A DNA stretch of 64,000 bases from Buxus sempervirens (lineage: Eukaryota; Streptophyta; Magnoliopsida; Buxales; Buxaceae), in contig OX387194.1 of NCBI GenBank assembly GCA_947561395.2, positions 16,292,048 through 16,356,047 of the forward strand, read 5' to 3'. The position numbers and the translations under genes were made by a program. The notes below the pieces were generated by a model that was given only the letters and a program-made list of their open reading frames with translations, did not search any database and was not told the origin of the DNA. This document shows, in pieces, positions 50,121 to 60,116 of this stretch. The stretch's first letter is position 1; each line of letters opens with the position of its first letter.

Positions 50121-53100
50121 TTACTCCGAATCCTCCTCGTCATGAATCGAATCGGCTAATGGACTTTGTTCCTCCATGAATGGATCAGATGGTGCATCAA
50201 CAGTTGTTGCAGGTACATCTTCCCTTGCCCAACTAACACCATCATCATCTTGGTCATTATCATGTAAATTCTGCGACCAATATGACTCACAATCAAGGAA
50301 TTTATCAACATCCACATCCATATCAAACAAGTCCCTAGGTTTCATCTTGACAACTACATTCCAATCTTTATCAATTGGATCCGCCACATAAAAAACTTGC
50401 TCTGCTTGAGATGCCAGCACGAACGGGTCATCCATAACTTGTTCGCCAGTATACAACAATCGGCTGAAATTGACTAGCGTGAACCCAAACTCATCAGTCT
50501 TAATGCCTTTTCCTTGTGCCATGACATCAACCCAATCACACTTGAATAGTATATACTTTAGGTGCTCTGAATACGCCAATTCAATCACATCAGTTAGACG
50601 CCCATAGTAAGAGATGTAGCTCGTAACTGGTCTCTTGTCCTTGGCACTTGAATAGCTAGTAGTGCTTGCTTTAACCACAACACCACTATTTTGACTCTTA
50701 GAAAATCTCTCCTTCTCTATTGTGCAGAATCGATATCCATTACTTATGTAACCCTTCATTCTTGTAGCTATTGATCGTGGACCCTGAGCGAACAACACAA
50801 TTTCTTCGGACAAATGGGATTTTGAATTTTTCAATGTCTTGACCTATTTAAGGAGATGCAAAGTGTTCAAACATACTATAAGCAATAATACAAACCAAAT
50901 GAAAACAGTCATTAATTTATATATCAACACATACATGTTCCTTAAGCCATTTCGCAAATTCTTCATTGTGCTTCTTCTGTATTACATGCACGGAGGCTCT
51001 AGAATGACACATATTAAGAATGCTAAGATGCCGCCTGCAATATATAATACAATAGTAAGCACTAGGTTTTGTTTGGTTTGCAATATATTAACAACTGGAC
51101 GAAATAAGCAATAACATCTTACTTTCGATAACTTTCAAGCCTATCATCATTGAAAAGCACATATCGATGCGCCTGTGCCCATTCTACATTTGAGATTTGA
51201 AATGGTTGGGCGCTTCCGACTGCACTTCCATCATCATTTCTCACTGGCCTATTTATTTTGGACTCTACATCGGGCAAATATCGAGAACAGAATGTAAGAC
51301 ACTCTTCCGCAATGTATCCTTCTGCAATGGACCCCTCCGGTTGCGCTCGGTTGCGCACATATGATTTCAAGGTAAATAAATACCTATTAATTAAAAGCAA
51401 TGTAAACAGCATAAATGGATTGCAAAAATTAATTACGCAAGGAAATACAATACTAATATATTGTATCACATACCTCTCTATTGGATACATCCATCGGTAC
51501 TGAACAGGTCCACCCAGCATGACCTCGTCTACTAAATGAACTGGCAAGTGCATCATAATATCGAAGAATGCAGGGGGAAATATTCGCTCCATTTGGCAAA
51601 GCACTTGCACAATACGATCTTTTAATCGCTCTAATTCCTCTACTTCACATACTTTAGAGCACACTTCGTGAAAGAAATTGCTCAATTCGATCAATGCCGA
51701 TGACACATTCTTTGGCAACAACCTTCTAATCGCAAGAGGTAAAAGCTGTTGCATTATCACATGGCAATCATGGCTTTTAAGCCCAAATACCTTGCGTTCT
51801 TTAGCACTTACACGCTTTCCAATGTTGGAAGAATAGCCATCCGGGACTTTCAAACTCTTCAGTACTTCACAAAATAACTCCTGTTCACGCTTGTCCATCG
51901 AAAAGCAGGCAGCTGGCAAACACAACTTCTTTCTATCAGGCAATTCCATTGGGTGAAGTGCATGTCTCACACCCATATCAACCAAATCTAATCGCGACTT
52001 CAAAGTATCTTTTGATTTCCCTTCAATATTTAACAATGTACCAAGCACACTATCACAGACATTTTTCTCAATATGCATCACGTCTAAATTGTGCTTCAAC
52101 AAATTATCTTCCCAGTACGGCAATTCAAAGAAAATACTTTTCTTCTTCCAATTATACGGCATGCTACATGGATTACTGTTTTTTGGACGTTTCTTGCCTG
52201 TACGCTTTCCGAATATATGTGAAGTGCCTCTTAATTGATCCAATATTTCAAACCCAGCCAGTGAACTAGGAGGTTCCCTCATCTCCACGGTACCATCAAA
52301 AGATTGCTTCTGTTTTCGAAACCCATGATTAAGAGGTAAGAACCGACGATGACCCATATAGCAGTGCTTCCTTCCATTACGTAAATAGCGACTGCATGTG
52401 TCCTTGTGACATGATGGACATGCAAACCGCCCTTTCGTGCTCCAACCAGAAAGCATAGCATATCCCGGAAAGTCACTAATGGTCCAAAGTAATGCTGCAC
52501 GTAAAGTAAAGCTCTCTTTTCTTGATATGTCGTAAGTTTCAACCCCAGATGCCCACAACTCTTTCAGCTCCTCTACTAACGGCCTCAAATAAACATCTAT
52601 ATCATTCCCAGGGCCAAGAGGCCCTGGAATAAGTAAAGAGAGCATCATATTTGGCTGCTTCATACACAGCCAAGGTGGCAAGTTATACGGAATCAAAACA
52701 ACAGGCCAAATACTATGTGTGATGCTCATACTCCTGAATGGATTGAAGCCGTCGGTTGCTAAACCAAGTCTGACATTACGAAGCTCAGAACCGAACTGAG
52801 GGTGCACATCAAGAGCCTCCCAAGCGGGAGAATCTGCGGGATGTCTTAATTTCTCATCTTTTTTACGACCCTCAGCGTGCCATCTCATGTCATCGGCCAT
52901 TTTAGATGACATATACATCCTCTGTAAACGTGGCTTCAAAGGAAAGTGGCGTAATACCTTCACTGCCTTCTTCTTTCCCTTCTGTTTCGATTGACCATCT
53001 AGGGATTTCCATCTAGAAGTTCCACATATATCACATGACTCCTTATGGGCAGAATCTTTCCAATATAACATACAATCGTTTGGGCATGCATCAATTTTAC

Positions 53101-53842
53101 TATAACTTAAACCCAAATCTGTTATTATCTTCTTTGTTTGAGAGAAATTATCTGGCAAATTTGTGTCATCTGGGAAAGCCTCCCTCAACAAGACAAGAAG
53201 CAAACTGAATATCTTGTTACTCAATCCTCCCAAACATTTTAAATGAAATAGCCTAATAATGAAAGACAATTTTGTGTGTCTTTTACACCCATTATACAAC
53301 TCTTGATCAGCAACATTTAACAGTTTTTCAAACTTACAATTCTCCCGATTTTGCGTGTCAGCTGGTGCTTTGTGTAACGAACTCACAGATGTATCTCCTT
53401 CAGTCTGAGCACCAAAAATTTCACTCAACATAACCCTAGCCTCATCACCCTTCTTATGTAAATCATCTCCACCATATGCAAACTTAGGTTGGCTAGATCG
53501 TAATCTTACCCTGTCCTCTCCATGGTGATACCAGACCTTGTAAGTCGGGTCAAACCCATTGCATATCATATGCTCGTACGCAACCCGACTGGTCTGATAC
53601 AATACGTTACAGCATTTCGGGCAAGGACACTTCAACTTCTCATTACATGTTGCACCGTGATCTTCAGCAAACTTGATGAACCCAATTACTCCATTTCTGT
53701 ACTCTGGACTAGCCCTGCATCATCCATATATTAAAACATAGCCTATTTAGTTAATATTTGATAATATTTAGCTAACAATGCAACATTAAAAAAAATTTCA
53801 GCCTATTAAATACCTAGAGCTGTGAATCCAACTTCTATCCAT
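50121..53842 (-). CDS. TNP2-type CACTA transposase, five exons, open frame
   Basis: Exons on the minus strand are 53842-53814 (MDRSWIHSS), 53714-51474, 51383-51123, 51034-50935 and 50843-50121. All introns have GT/AG ends, and the joined length of 3354 nt is a whole number of codons (1117 residues). Domains in order: Transpos_assoc (SPEYRNGVIGFIKF, CPCPKCCN), the TNP2 core (Transposase_21; LRHPADSPAW, GLATDGFNPF, LPYWEDNLLKHNLDVMHIEK), DUF4218 (FPPAFFDIMMHLPVHLV, SIAEGYIAEECLTF) and DUF4216 (YYGRLTDVIEL, FKCDWVD). The 90-nt third-position intron (51384-51473) is in frame with no stop, so it could be mistaken for coding. A C-terminal acidic tail ends at TAA 50121. No lesion is seen, which suggests a recently active source. 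It is the enzyme that cuts and moves CACTA ends. Confidence 0.9.
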
Positions 53843-55344
53843 CAGCTAATGTATTCTGTGTCACCAATGTGGGAACGCTATCCTTGTTCTTCTGCAAAAT
53901 AATACTCCATAAATAGGTTCCTTTCTAATATCAAATGGTACTCCGGTTAGTTTTAAAGTTTATGCTTGGTTTTGCCCATTCAAGAATAGCGTGCAAAGTA
54001 CTCGTTTATCCATGTGATGCATATATTTCTCTACGAATTTCTGCAGCATCTCTGCGCAACTCTCCAAATACGTAAAAGTTTCTTGACATACTATGCTTTT
54101 ATCATTCAAATTGGACGATAAATAGCATGAAGTCAAAAAACTACGTATTTGAAGAAAAAAGAGATCGATGAAACCAAAATGACATGCATTAAGAGAAATG
54201 GAAGGTAGAGTTATGCAAAATAGACCAATGGGAATTACACTTACCAAATTCAAGTTGGTGACACAAAGGACACACGATCAGATGAAGAAAGCCACCTCCA
54301 CTATAAAAATCTATAGAACCCTAACGAAATGAAATCACCAAAGGAGGAGGCTAAACATTGAGAGCTTAACCATGAAGCAAATATCAACTAACAAAATTCT
54401 TCAATGAGGATGATAAATGGAGGGTAGAGCTATGCAAAATAGACCAATGGGAATTACACTTACCAAATTCAAGTTGGTGACACAAAGGAACTCACAATCA
54501 GATGAAGAAAGCCACCTTCACTATAAAAATCTATAGAACCCTTACAAAATGAAATAACCAAATAAGGAGGAAGATAAACATTGAGAGCATCTATATTATA
54601 ACTGTTACCAAAGCTTTCACGTGAATTAAATCTTTAAAAAAGCAAGTAAAAAAAATATAACATCAGAAATTTAATAAATAGACTAATACAACATGATCCA
54701 ACATGCTCTAGAAGTACCTGAGACATAACAGTTGCTGTAACATATTTTTCTAAATAATTATGGTTCTACTTCTAATTGAAGACAGTTGGGTGCCACAAAA
54801 CTAAATAAACTTGCTTTGGGATGCTTCATTTAAACCCCCTCTTATTTTCGTATACTTCTCACACTAATATCTTTCGTTTGCAGTAACAAACAAGTATCCC
54901 AAAAAACCCACCTTGACTGCAAGTGGAAGCAAACACAGAGAGGAAAAAGACTTCCATTTTAATTTTTGTTTCTCTCCTTCCCAATCATGATCCATCATCT
55001 GCTTTGGATTCTTTCTCATTATATTTTTTTTCATTATTTCAGTAGTTTTAGTCCAAATATAATAAGTTAAGGAAGCCTTTCTTCATTCAACATTATTGAT
55101 TGCACAACTCTCCTTAGCTTTAGAACTTTCTTCTCCTCCTTTTTGCAGCCTCTTTCTTGTGCCTTTTTTTATTTTATTTTTTTCAGTTGCAGAAATAAAA
55201 TGAAAAGGGATTCAGTTTGGCCCCCCTTTAATGGGATGATTGGTGAACTTAAAGGTCCATGGCAGCTTATACATTTGAAATGTTAAATGACTTAAGCCAG
55301 ATTACATTCACTAGAGTTTAGCACTTTCAACATCTATTATAGTG
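53843..55344. other. Transposase upstream region with a tandem repeat
   Basis: Presumed promoter side of the transposase. A block of about 165 bp at 54201-54364 is repeated at 54420-54588 (219-bp offset), both with GGGAATTACACTTACC and CTATAAAAATCTATAG. No CACTA-type end or GC-rich motif like that at 32544 is seen here. No gene. Confidence 0.55.
54201..54588. repeat. Two direct ~165-bp repeats
   Basis: Copies start at 54201 and 54420 and diverge slightly (small indels near AGGAGG). They lie 0.4-0.7 kb upstream of the transposase start. Confidence 0.85.
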
Positions 55345-55659
55345 CTTTGAACATGGCTGACTCGAAAATGTTTTGATGAGTTGACATGTAAAGTTGAGTA
55401 CATAAACAATCACGCCAGGATTCCCCTCCAATGTGATTGGGCGTGGGGACTTTAAAATCCGAATATTCTCCTTATCCCTCACCCACAAATAGTATGTGTA
55501 TCCCAAATCACACTCTTATGACATCCTTATACCCTCTTATTTAAACCAAACGGCACCCACATTATATCCATTCTATTCCAAAGGCGAACAAAACATAAAA
55601 TACTTCTTTATAGCTTGTCAAGCTTCCAAAAAGATTTTCTCTTGCTTCTTTTGTCTTAA

Positions 55660-55850
55660 TCTCATCAACTCATCACACTTTAAACATATATAAACCCTTC
55701 ACCCATCTTCCTATCATCCTTACTGTTCCATAAGAACACTCCAATCTACTCCCCTCTACCTGCTCTTTTTGTTCATCACTCTTTGATTACTGTCCTTCAC
55801 AACCCAAAAAACCAAACTAAAACAAACCAAGTACCAGCATTTACTGCCGA
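55660..55850 (+). promoter_or_regulatory. Captured FPF1-like promoter with TATA box (left arm)
   Basis: CATATATAAAC at 55685-55695 lies about 160 bp before the FPF1-like ATG at 55851. The same TATA, TTTATATATG, is kept in the right arm at about 58598-58607. Both arms could therefore start transcription inward, one toward the other. Activity is inference. Confidence 0.5.
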
Positions 55851-56180
55851 ATGATTGGGGTTTGGTGTTCGAGAACGGCGTATTTCACCGCAAGGACCCA
55901 ACAACTGAGACTTCGGAAAGACGACAAGCGAACGCTCGCAAGAAGGTGCTAATACATGTCCCCACCAACGAAGTCATATCTTATTACTCCTCATTAGAGA
56001 AAACCATTTTTGGATTAGGTTAGGAGAGGTACTATGATGACACAGACCTCTTTCAGTTCCACAAGAGTATAACCGTTGATTTCATCTCTCTACCTAGAAA
56101 ATTAGGATTCTTTGGCCTAAAGAATTCTCCAAGTTCAAGTCCTTTCACGTGTATGATATTGTCATTAAGAATCATTTCCT
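55851..56180 (+). pseudogene. FPF1-like gene, left arm
   Basis: A flowering-promoting-factor-1-like protein of about 110 residues. It starts at ATG 55851 (MIGVW), then shifts frame by one base and continues FENGVFHRKDP, RKKVLIHVPTNEVISYYSSL, ERYYDDTDLFQFHK, DFISLPR and FHVYDIVIKN. The tryptophan codon in GLGWERYY is TAG. FPF1 proteins are small plant proteins promoting flowering and growth. With a frameshift and a stop it cannot make the protein. It is joined directly to MAX2 sequence at about 56181. Confidence 0.88.
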
Positions 56181-57095
56181 CCTTGGAAGCATTGGAGCCT
56201 ATCCGCAACCGCATACAGAGATTACACATTGATTGTATTTGGGATAGCTTGAAAGATGCTCAGTGACTTATCCAAGCATTCAACTTGAATGAACTTGAAT
56301 AAGATGATGCTGACTATAACGGCCCTAGCAATAACAAATGCAGATACTCAATAGATGGAGATTATTCTCTGATTCAAAACAATGGTAACGAGGTTCAGAA
56401 TAAAACCTAGGATCGATTGCGATATCATTTCTTTTGGATTGCAGTTGGGAAGCTACTAATTCCATTAGCATTGGCAGGGCTTGAGGACTACCCTCTGTTG
56501 GAGGAAATTAGTATCAAGGTTGAAGATAACGACAGGGAAGGCCTAAAGCATCCAAAAAACTGAATTTGGAGTAAGCTCTCTCGAAGTGGCATTCAGATTA
56601 AGCTCACTTATGCAGTATCCTCGCCTGTTGAAGATACAACTGGATTGTGGGGATGCAATAGGTTATGCATTGAATGCACCAACTGGGCGTACAGACCTGA
56701 GTCTGCGGAAGAGGTTTTACTTAAATGGGATTGGAATTTGAATCTCAATGAGCTTGATTACTGACCACCATATGTCATGATATGAGTATCAAAATGCGAG
56801 TAGACTTGTGCAGTTGCTTTAAGGATGTGACACTTTAATAATACAGGATGAAACAGCTATTCAACGAATCCTCAAAGTAACTGCACGAATCTACTCACAT
56901 TTTAGTACTTATATCATTCTTTGGTACAGGATACTAATCTTTTCTCACCTGTACATCCCTGAGATTGGGGATCCTGAGAAGAAACATCATAAAGTGCTCA
57001 TAGATTGTGCCATGGATGAAGAGCTTTCTGAAGGTGGCACGTTCTGTAAGCAACCCAGCACCAGGGAGAAAAAGGGTCCTTTGGTACACATCCAG
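56181..57095 (+). pseudogene. MAX2/D3 F-box gene pieces, left arm
   Basis: From about 56181 the plus strand, with several shifts and stops, encodes a MAX2/D3 middle region: LEALEPIRNRIQRLHIDC, NKCRYSIDGDYS, LEDYPLLEEISIKVE, YPRLLKIQLDCGDAIGYAL, GRTDLSLRKRFYL and LNELDY-PP (to about 56775). A 48-nt C-terminal piece follows in the same direction (56779-56826). The C-terminal segment then lies reversed (minus, about 57093-56830) with FRKLFIHGT, EHFMMFLLRIPNLRDVQ and YPVPKNDISTKM. MAX2/D3 is the leucine-rich F-box protein that, with D14 or KAI2, targets SMXL/D53 repressors for degradation in strigolactone and karrikin signalling. The F-box and N-terminal half are absent. Confidence 0.87.
56779..56915. 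ncRNA. Hairpin of MAX2 C-terminal sequence (left)
   Basis: GATATGAGTATCAAAATGCG... (56779-56826) pairs imperfectly with its reverse complement at 56868-56915, about 48 nt per arm with a loop near 41 nt. Both arms derive from the MAX2 codons for NDMSTKMRVDSCSRFED. Size and mismatch pattern resemble a plant microRNA precursor, but expression is unknown, so the ncRNA label is tentative. Confidence 0.4.
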
Positions 57096-57214
57096 TTTCA
57101 CTGCTCATTTCCATTTCTGCCACGCTTTCAAACTCTCCCTTTTTAATTTTTTGTGAACCAAATGTACTTTCTTTTTTAAATTTTTTTTGTGAACCGGATG
57201 TACTTTTTTTTTGA

Positions 57215-58100
57215 GGATGTGCAATTGGATGTACACCAGAGGACCCTCTCTCTCCTTGCTGCTGGGTTGCTTACAGAATGTGCCACTTTAAGAAAACCCT
57301 TCATCTATAGCACAACCCATGAGCACTTCATGATGTTTTTTCTCAGGATCCCCAATCTCAGGGATATACAGCTGAAAGAAGATTACTATCCTGCACCAGA
57401 GAATGATATAAGTACTAAAATGCGAGTAGACTCTTCCAGTCGCTTTGAGGATGCGTTGAATAGCCGCATCATCCCGTATTATTAAAGTGTCACATCCTTA
57501 AAGCAACTGCACAAGTCAACTTGCATTTTGATACTTATATCATGACATGTATTGGCCAGTAATCAAGCTCATTGAAATTCAAATTCCAATCCCATTCAAG
57601 TAAGACCTCTTCCACAGACTCAGGTCTGTACGCCCAGTTGGGGCACTCAATGCATAACCTATTGCATTCCCACAATCCAGCTGCATCTTTAACAGGCTAG
57701 GATACTACGCAAGTGAGCCTAATCCGAACGCAACTTCGATAGAGCTTACTCCAAATTCAGCTTTTGGGATGCTTTAGGTCTTTCCTACCGTTACCTTCAA
57801 CCTTTATACTAATATCCTCCAACAGAAGGCTGTCTTCTAACCCTACCAATGCTAATGGAGTTAGTAGCTCCCCAACTGCAATCCAAAGGAAACAATATCG
57901 CAATCAATTCCAAGTTCTACTCTGAAACCCGTTACGATTTTTTTATATCAGAGAACAATCTCCATCCATTGAGTATCTGCATTTCGTATTGCTAGGACCG
58001 TTACAGTCAGCATCATCTTTTTCATCTTTCAAGCTATCCCAAATACAATTAATTTGTAATATCTATATGCGGTTGTGGATCGGCTCCAATAACTCCAAGG
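57215..58100. pseudogene. MAX2/D3 pieces, right arm
   Basis: Plus strand, about 57219-57485: an open C-terminal MAX2 segment (QRTLSLLAAGLLTECATLR, HEHFMMFFLRIPNLRDIQL, EDYYPAPENDISTKMRVDSS, FEDALNSR, stop). Minus strand, about 58100-57552: the middle segment (LDYWPP end near 57553; CGDAIGYAL region near 57650) with stops. The layout mirrors the left arm. The C-terminal segment is better preserved here than on the left. Length is a small part of the roughly 700-residue protein. Confidence 0.87.
57405..57541. ncRNA. Hairpin of MAX2 C-terminal sequence (right)
   Basis: 57405-57452 (GATATAAGTACTAAAATGCG...) pairs imperfectly with 57494-57541, about 48 nt per arm. It is the mirror copy of the hairpin at 56779-56915, with its own substitutions. 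A microRNA-like role is inference only. Confidence 0.4.
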
Positions 58101-58433
58101 AAGAAAGGATTCTTAACGACAATAACTCCAAGGAAGAAATGACTTGAACTTGGAGAATTCTCTAAGCAAAAGAATTCTAATTTTCTAGGCAGAGAGATGA
58201 GATCAACGGTCATACTCTTGTGGAACTGAAAGAGATCTGGATCATCATAGTACCTCTCCCAACCTAACCTAAAAAGGATTTCCGCTAATGAGGAGTAATA
58301 AGATATGATTTCCTTGGTGGGAACATGAACTTAACACCTTCTTGCGAGTGTTCGCCTGTCATCCTTCCGAAGTCTCAGCTGTTGGGTCCTTGCGGCGAAA
58401 TACGCCGTTCTCAAACACCCAAACCCCAGTCAT
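58101..58433 (-). pseudogene. FPF1-like gene, right arm
   Basis: The minus strand starts at ATG 58433. Here the frame lost in the left arm is kept (MTGVWVFENGVFRRKDPTAE), followed by a TGA where the left arm has the RQAN arginine, and then frame loss. FQFHK and LISLPRK remain. The phrase CTTCCTTGGAGTTATTG is repeated at the 3' end, a short tandem duplication at the FPF1/MAX2 joint. Non-functional as protein. Confidence 0.85.
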
Positions 58434-58616
58434 TCGGCGATAAATTCTGGTACTTAGTTTGTTTTAGTTTGATTTTTTTAGGTCGTGAAGGACAGTAATC
58501 CTAGAGTGATGAACAAAAAGACCAGATAGAGGGGAGTAGTTTGGAGTGCTCCTATAGAACAGTAAGGATTATGAGAAGATGGAAGAGGGTGGAATGGTTT
58601 ATATATGTTTGAAGTG

Positions 58617-59803
58617 CAAAGAATTGTTGGAATATTTTAGGGCTTCCAACATGTCCCACAAGATATAAAATGTCTAAAATGAAAGTTTTTAGACAAATCA
58701 GGATTGTCTTCGAATTACTCAAGCTTCTAAGGGCTTATGAACTTGGAATTTAGGCTTCCAAAGCTTCCTGAAATTACGCAGGCTTTCAGGGACCTTCATA
58801 AACTTCTAGAATCACACAAGCTTCTAGAGGCTTATGAAGATAAGATTCTGAAATTTCAGGCTTCCAGAGGTCCTATGAGTTAAGGAATTAAGAGGCTTCC
58901 TTAGGCCTATACAAATTTCTTGGAATGAGCGCAAGCATCCAAGGGCTTATGAAGTTTTTGAAGAATCTGGAATTTCAGGCTTCCAGCCATCCTATGAGTT
59001 GAGGAATTACGCAGGCTTCCTCATATCTATGAAGTTTTGAAAAATCTGGAAGTTTAGGCTTTCAACAATCCCATGAGTTTCTAAATTAAGGCTTTAGAAG
59101 ACCTATGAAATTAAGAATTACTCAAGCTTTCCTAAGGCTTGTAAAAATCTGGGATTCAAAGGTTACTGGTGGCCCATGAAATCTGAAGTTTAAAGGCCTT
59201 CAGTTGTCCTATGAATTGATTGTTTGAAATTCCAAGGCTTTCAAAGGCCGAAAAAGATTGACGGAATTAGTCAGGCTTCTAAGGGCCTATGAAGCTTAAA
59301 AATCTCAAATTCAAAGGCTTTCAGAGGCCTATGATAAACTTGATAAAATTTGAAATTCAAAAGCTTTCACATGCCTATGATGTTTTTTTGAACCTTCTTT
59401 GAAACTCTTTGAGTTGAAAAAGAAGCACAAGTTGCTTTAAAGAAGTTGATTTTTTTTTTAATTTTTATTCTTTTTATTTCTGATTTTGAGTTGTTATTTG
59501 CTTGGAATTCAATCGTTTCCAAATGACCCACAAAAGGACTTCTTAAAAGCTTGGGATTCCAAGGTTCCCAAGAAACCTATGCACTTATTTGGAAGATCTT
59601 TTCTTGGGGTAGAACACGAAGATTATTTAAGTTTTGATGACTTAAAACTTGAGATTTTCTTTGAAGACTTAGCTCTGAAAACAAATCAAATATAAGACTA
59701 ATTTCTAACTCATCTCAAAGACAAGCTATAAGAAGAATGTAGCCTTATATTGACTTATTATTCCACATTTTTGCAAACTTCCCCAAAGTTAAAAGTTTAG
59801 GCA
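58617..59803. mobile_element. 1187-bp insertion in right arm, internally repetitive
   Basis: The right arm is interrupted between GAAGTG (58611-58616) and TGAGGAG (59804), while the left arm is continuous at the same point. The insert holds many degenerate copies, about 50-60 bp apart, of AGGCTTCCAGAGGCCTATGA-like sequence (about 58720-59390). It has no coding domain. It begins near TGTTGGAATATTTTAGGG and ends TTTAGGCA, reminiscent of a solo LTR, but I see no target duplication. It sits about 10 bp upstream of the right-arm TATA box. Confidence 0.6.
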
Positions 59804-60116
59804 TGAGGAGTCGATGAGCTTAAGACAAAAGAAGAAAATCCTTTTGGAAGTTTGGCAAACTATAAAGAAGTATTCTATTCCTTGTTCGCCTTTGGAATAA
59901 AATCTAGATAATGTGGGTTTCGTTTGGTTTAAATAAGAAGGTACAAGGATGTCATAAGAGTGTAATTTGGGACACACATACCATATGTGGGTGGGGGATA
60001 AAGAGAATATTAGGACTTTAAAGTCCCCACTCCCAATCACATTGGGGGAATCCTGGCGTCTACTCAACTTTATATGTCAACTCATCAAAACATTTTCGAG
60101 TCAGCCATGTTCAAAG

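Larger units (their letters stand above)
55345..60116. repeat. 4.77-kb inverted repeat of FPF1-like and MAX2/D3 sequence
   Basis: Left arm (55345-57095) and right arm (57215-60116) are reverse complements from CTTTGAACATGGCTGACTCG / its complement at the outside to GTAAGCAACCCAGCA at the inside. A spacer of about 120 bp separates them. Without a 1187-bp insertion (58617-59803) the right arm is 1715 bp against 1751 bp on the left. Each arm holds, from outside in, an FPF1-like promoter and gene, a MAX2/D3 middle segment and rearranged MAX2 C-terminal pieces. Outer flanks show no target duplication that I can see. A transcript through it would fold into a very long hairpin. Confidence 0.93.

Noticed and set aside
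51384-51473. Treating the 838-codon transposase frame as one continuous exon from a start at 53635
   Set aside because: The 90-nt segment has GT/AG ends and interrupts the conserved ERYL-TLKSYVRN motif, and the real start is in an upstream exon at 53842.
55335-55344. TAGTG beside the foldback as the missing CACTA end
   Set aside because: It is preceded by ATCTATTA, not by the complement of the CACTACAAAAAATC tip, and there are no GC-rich subterminal repeats nearby.
58617-59803. Firm call of a solo LTR
   Set aside because: The start TGTTGGAATA is suggestive, but the precise insert boundaries by arm comparison are CAAAG and GGCA, with no target duplication.
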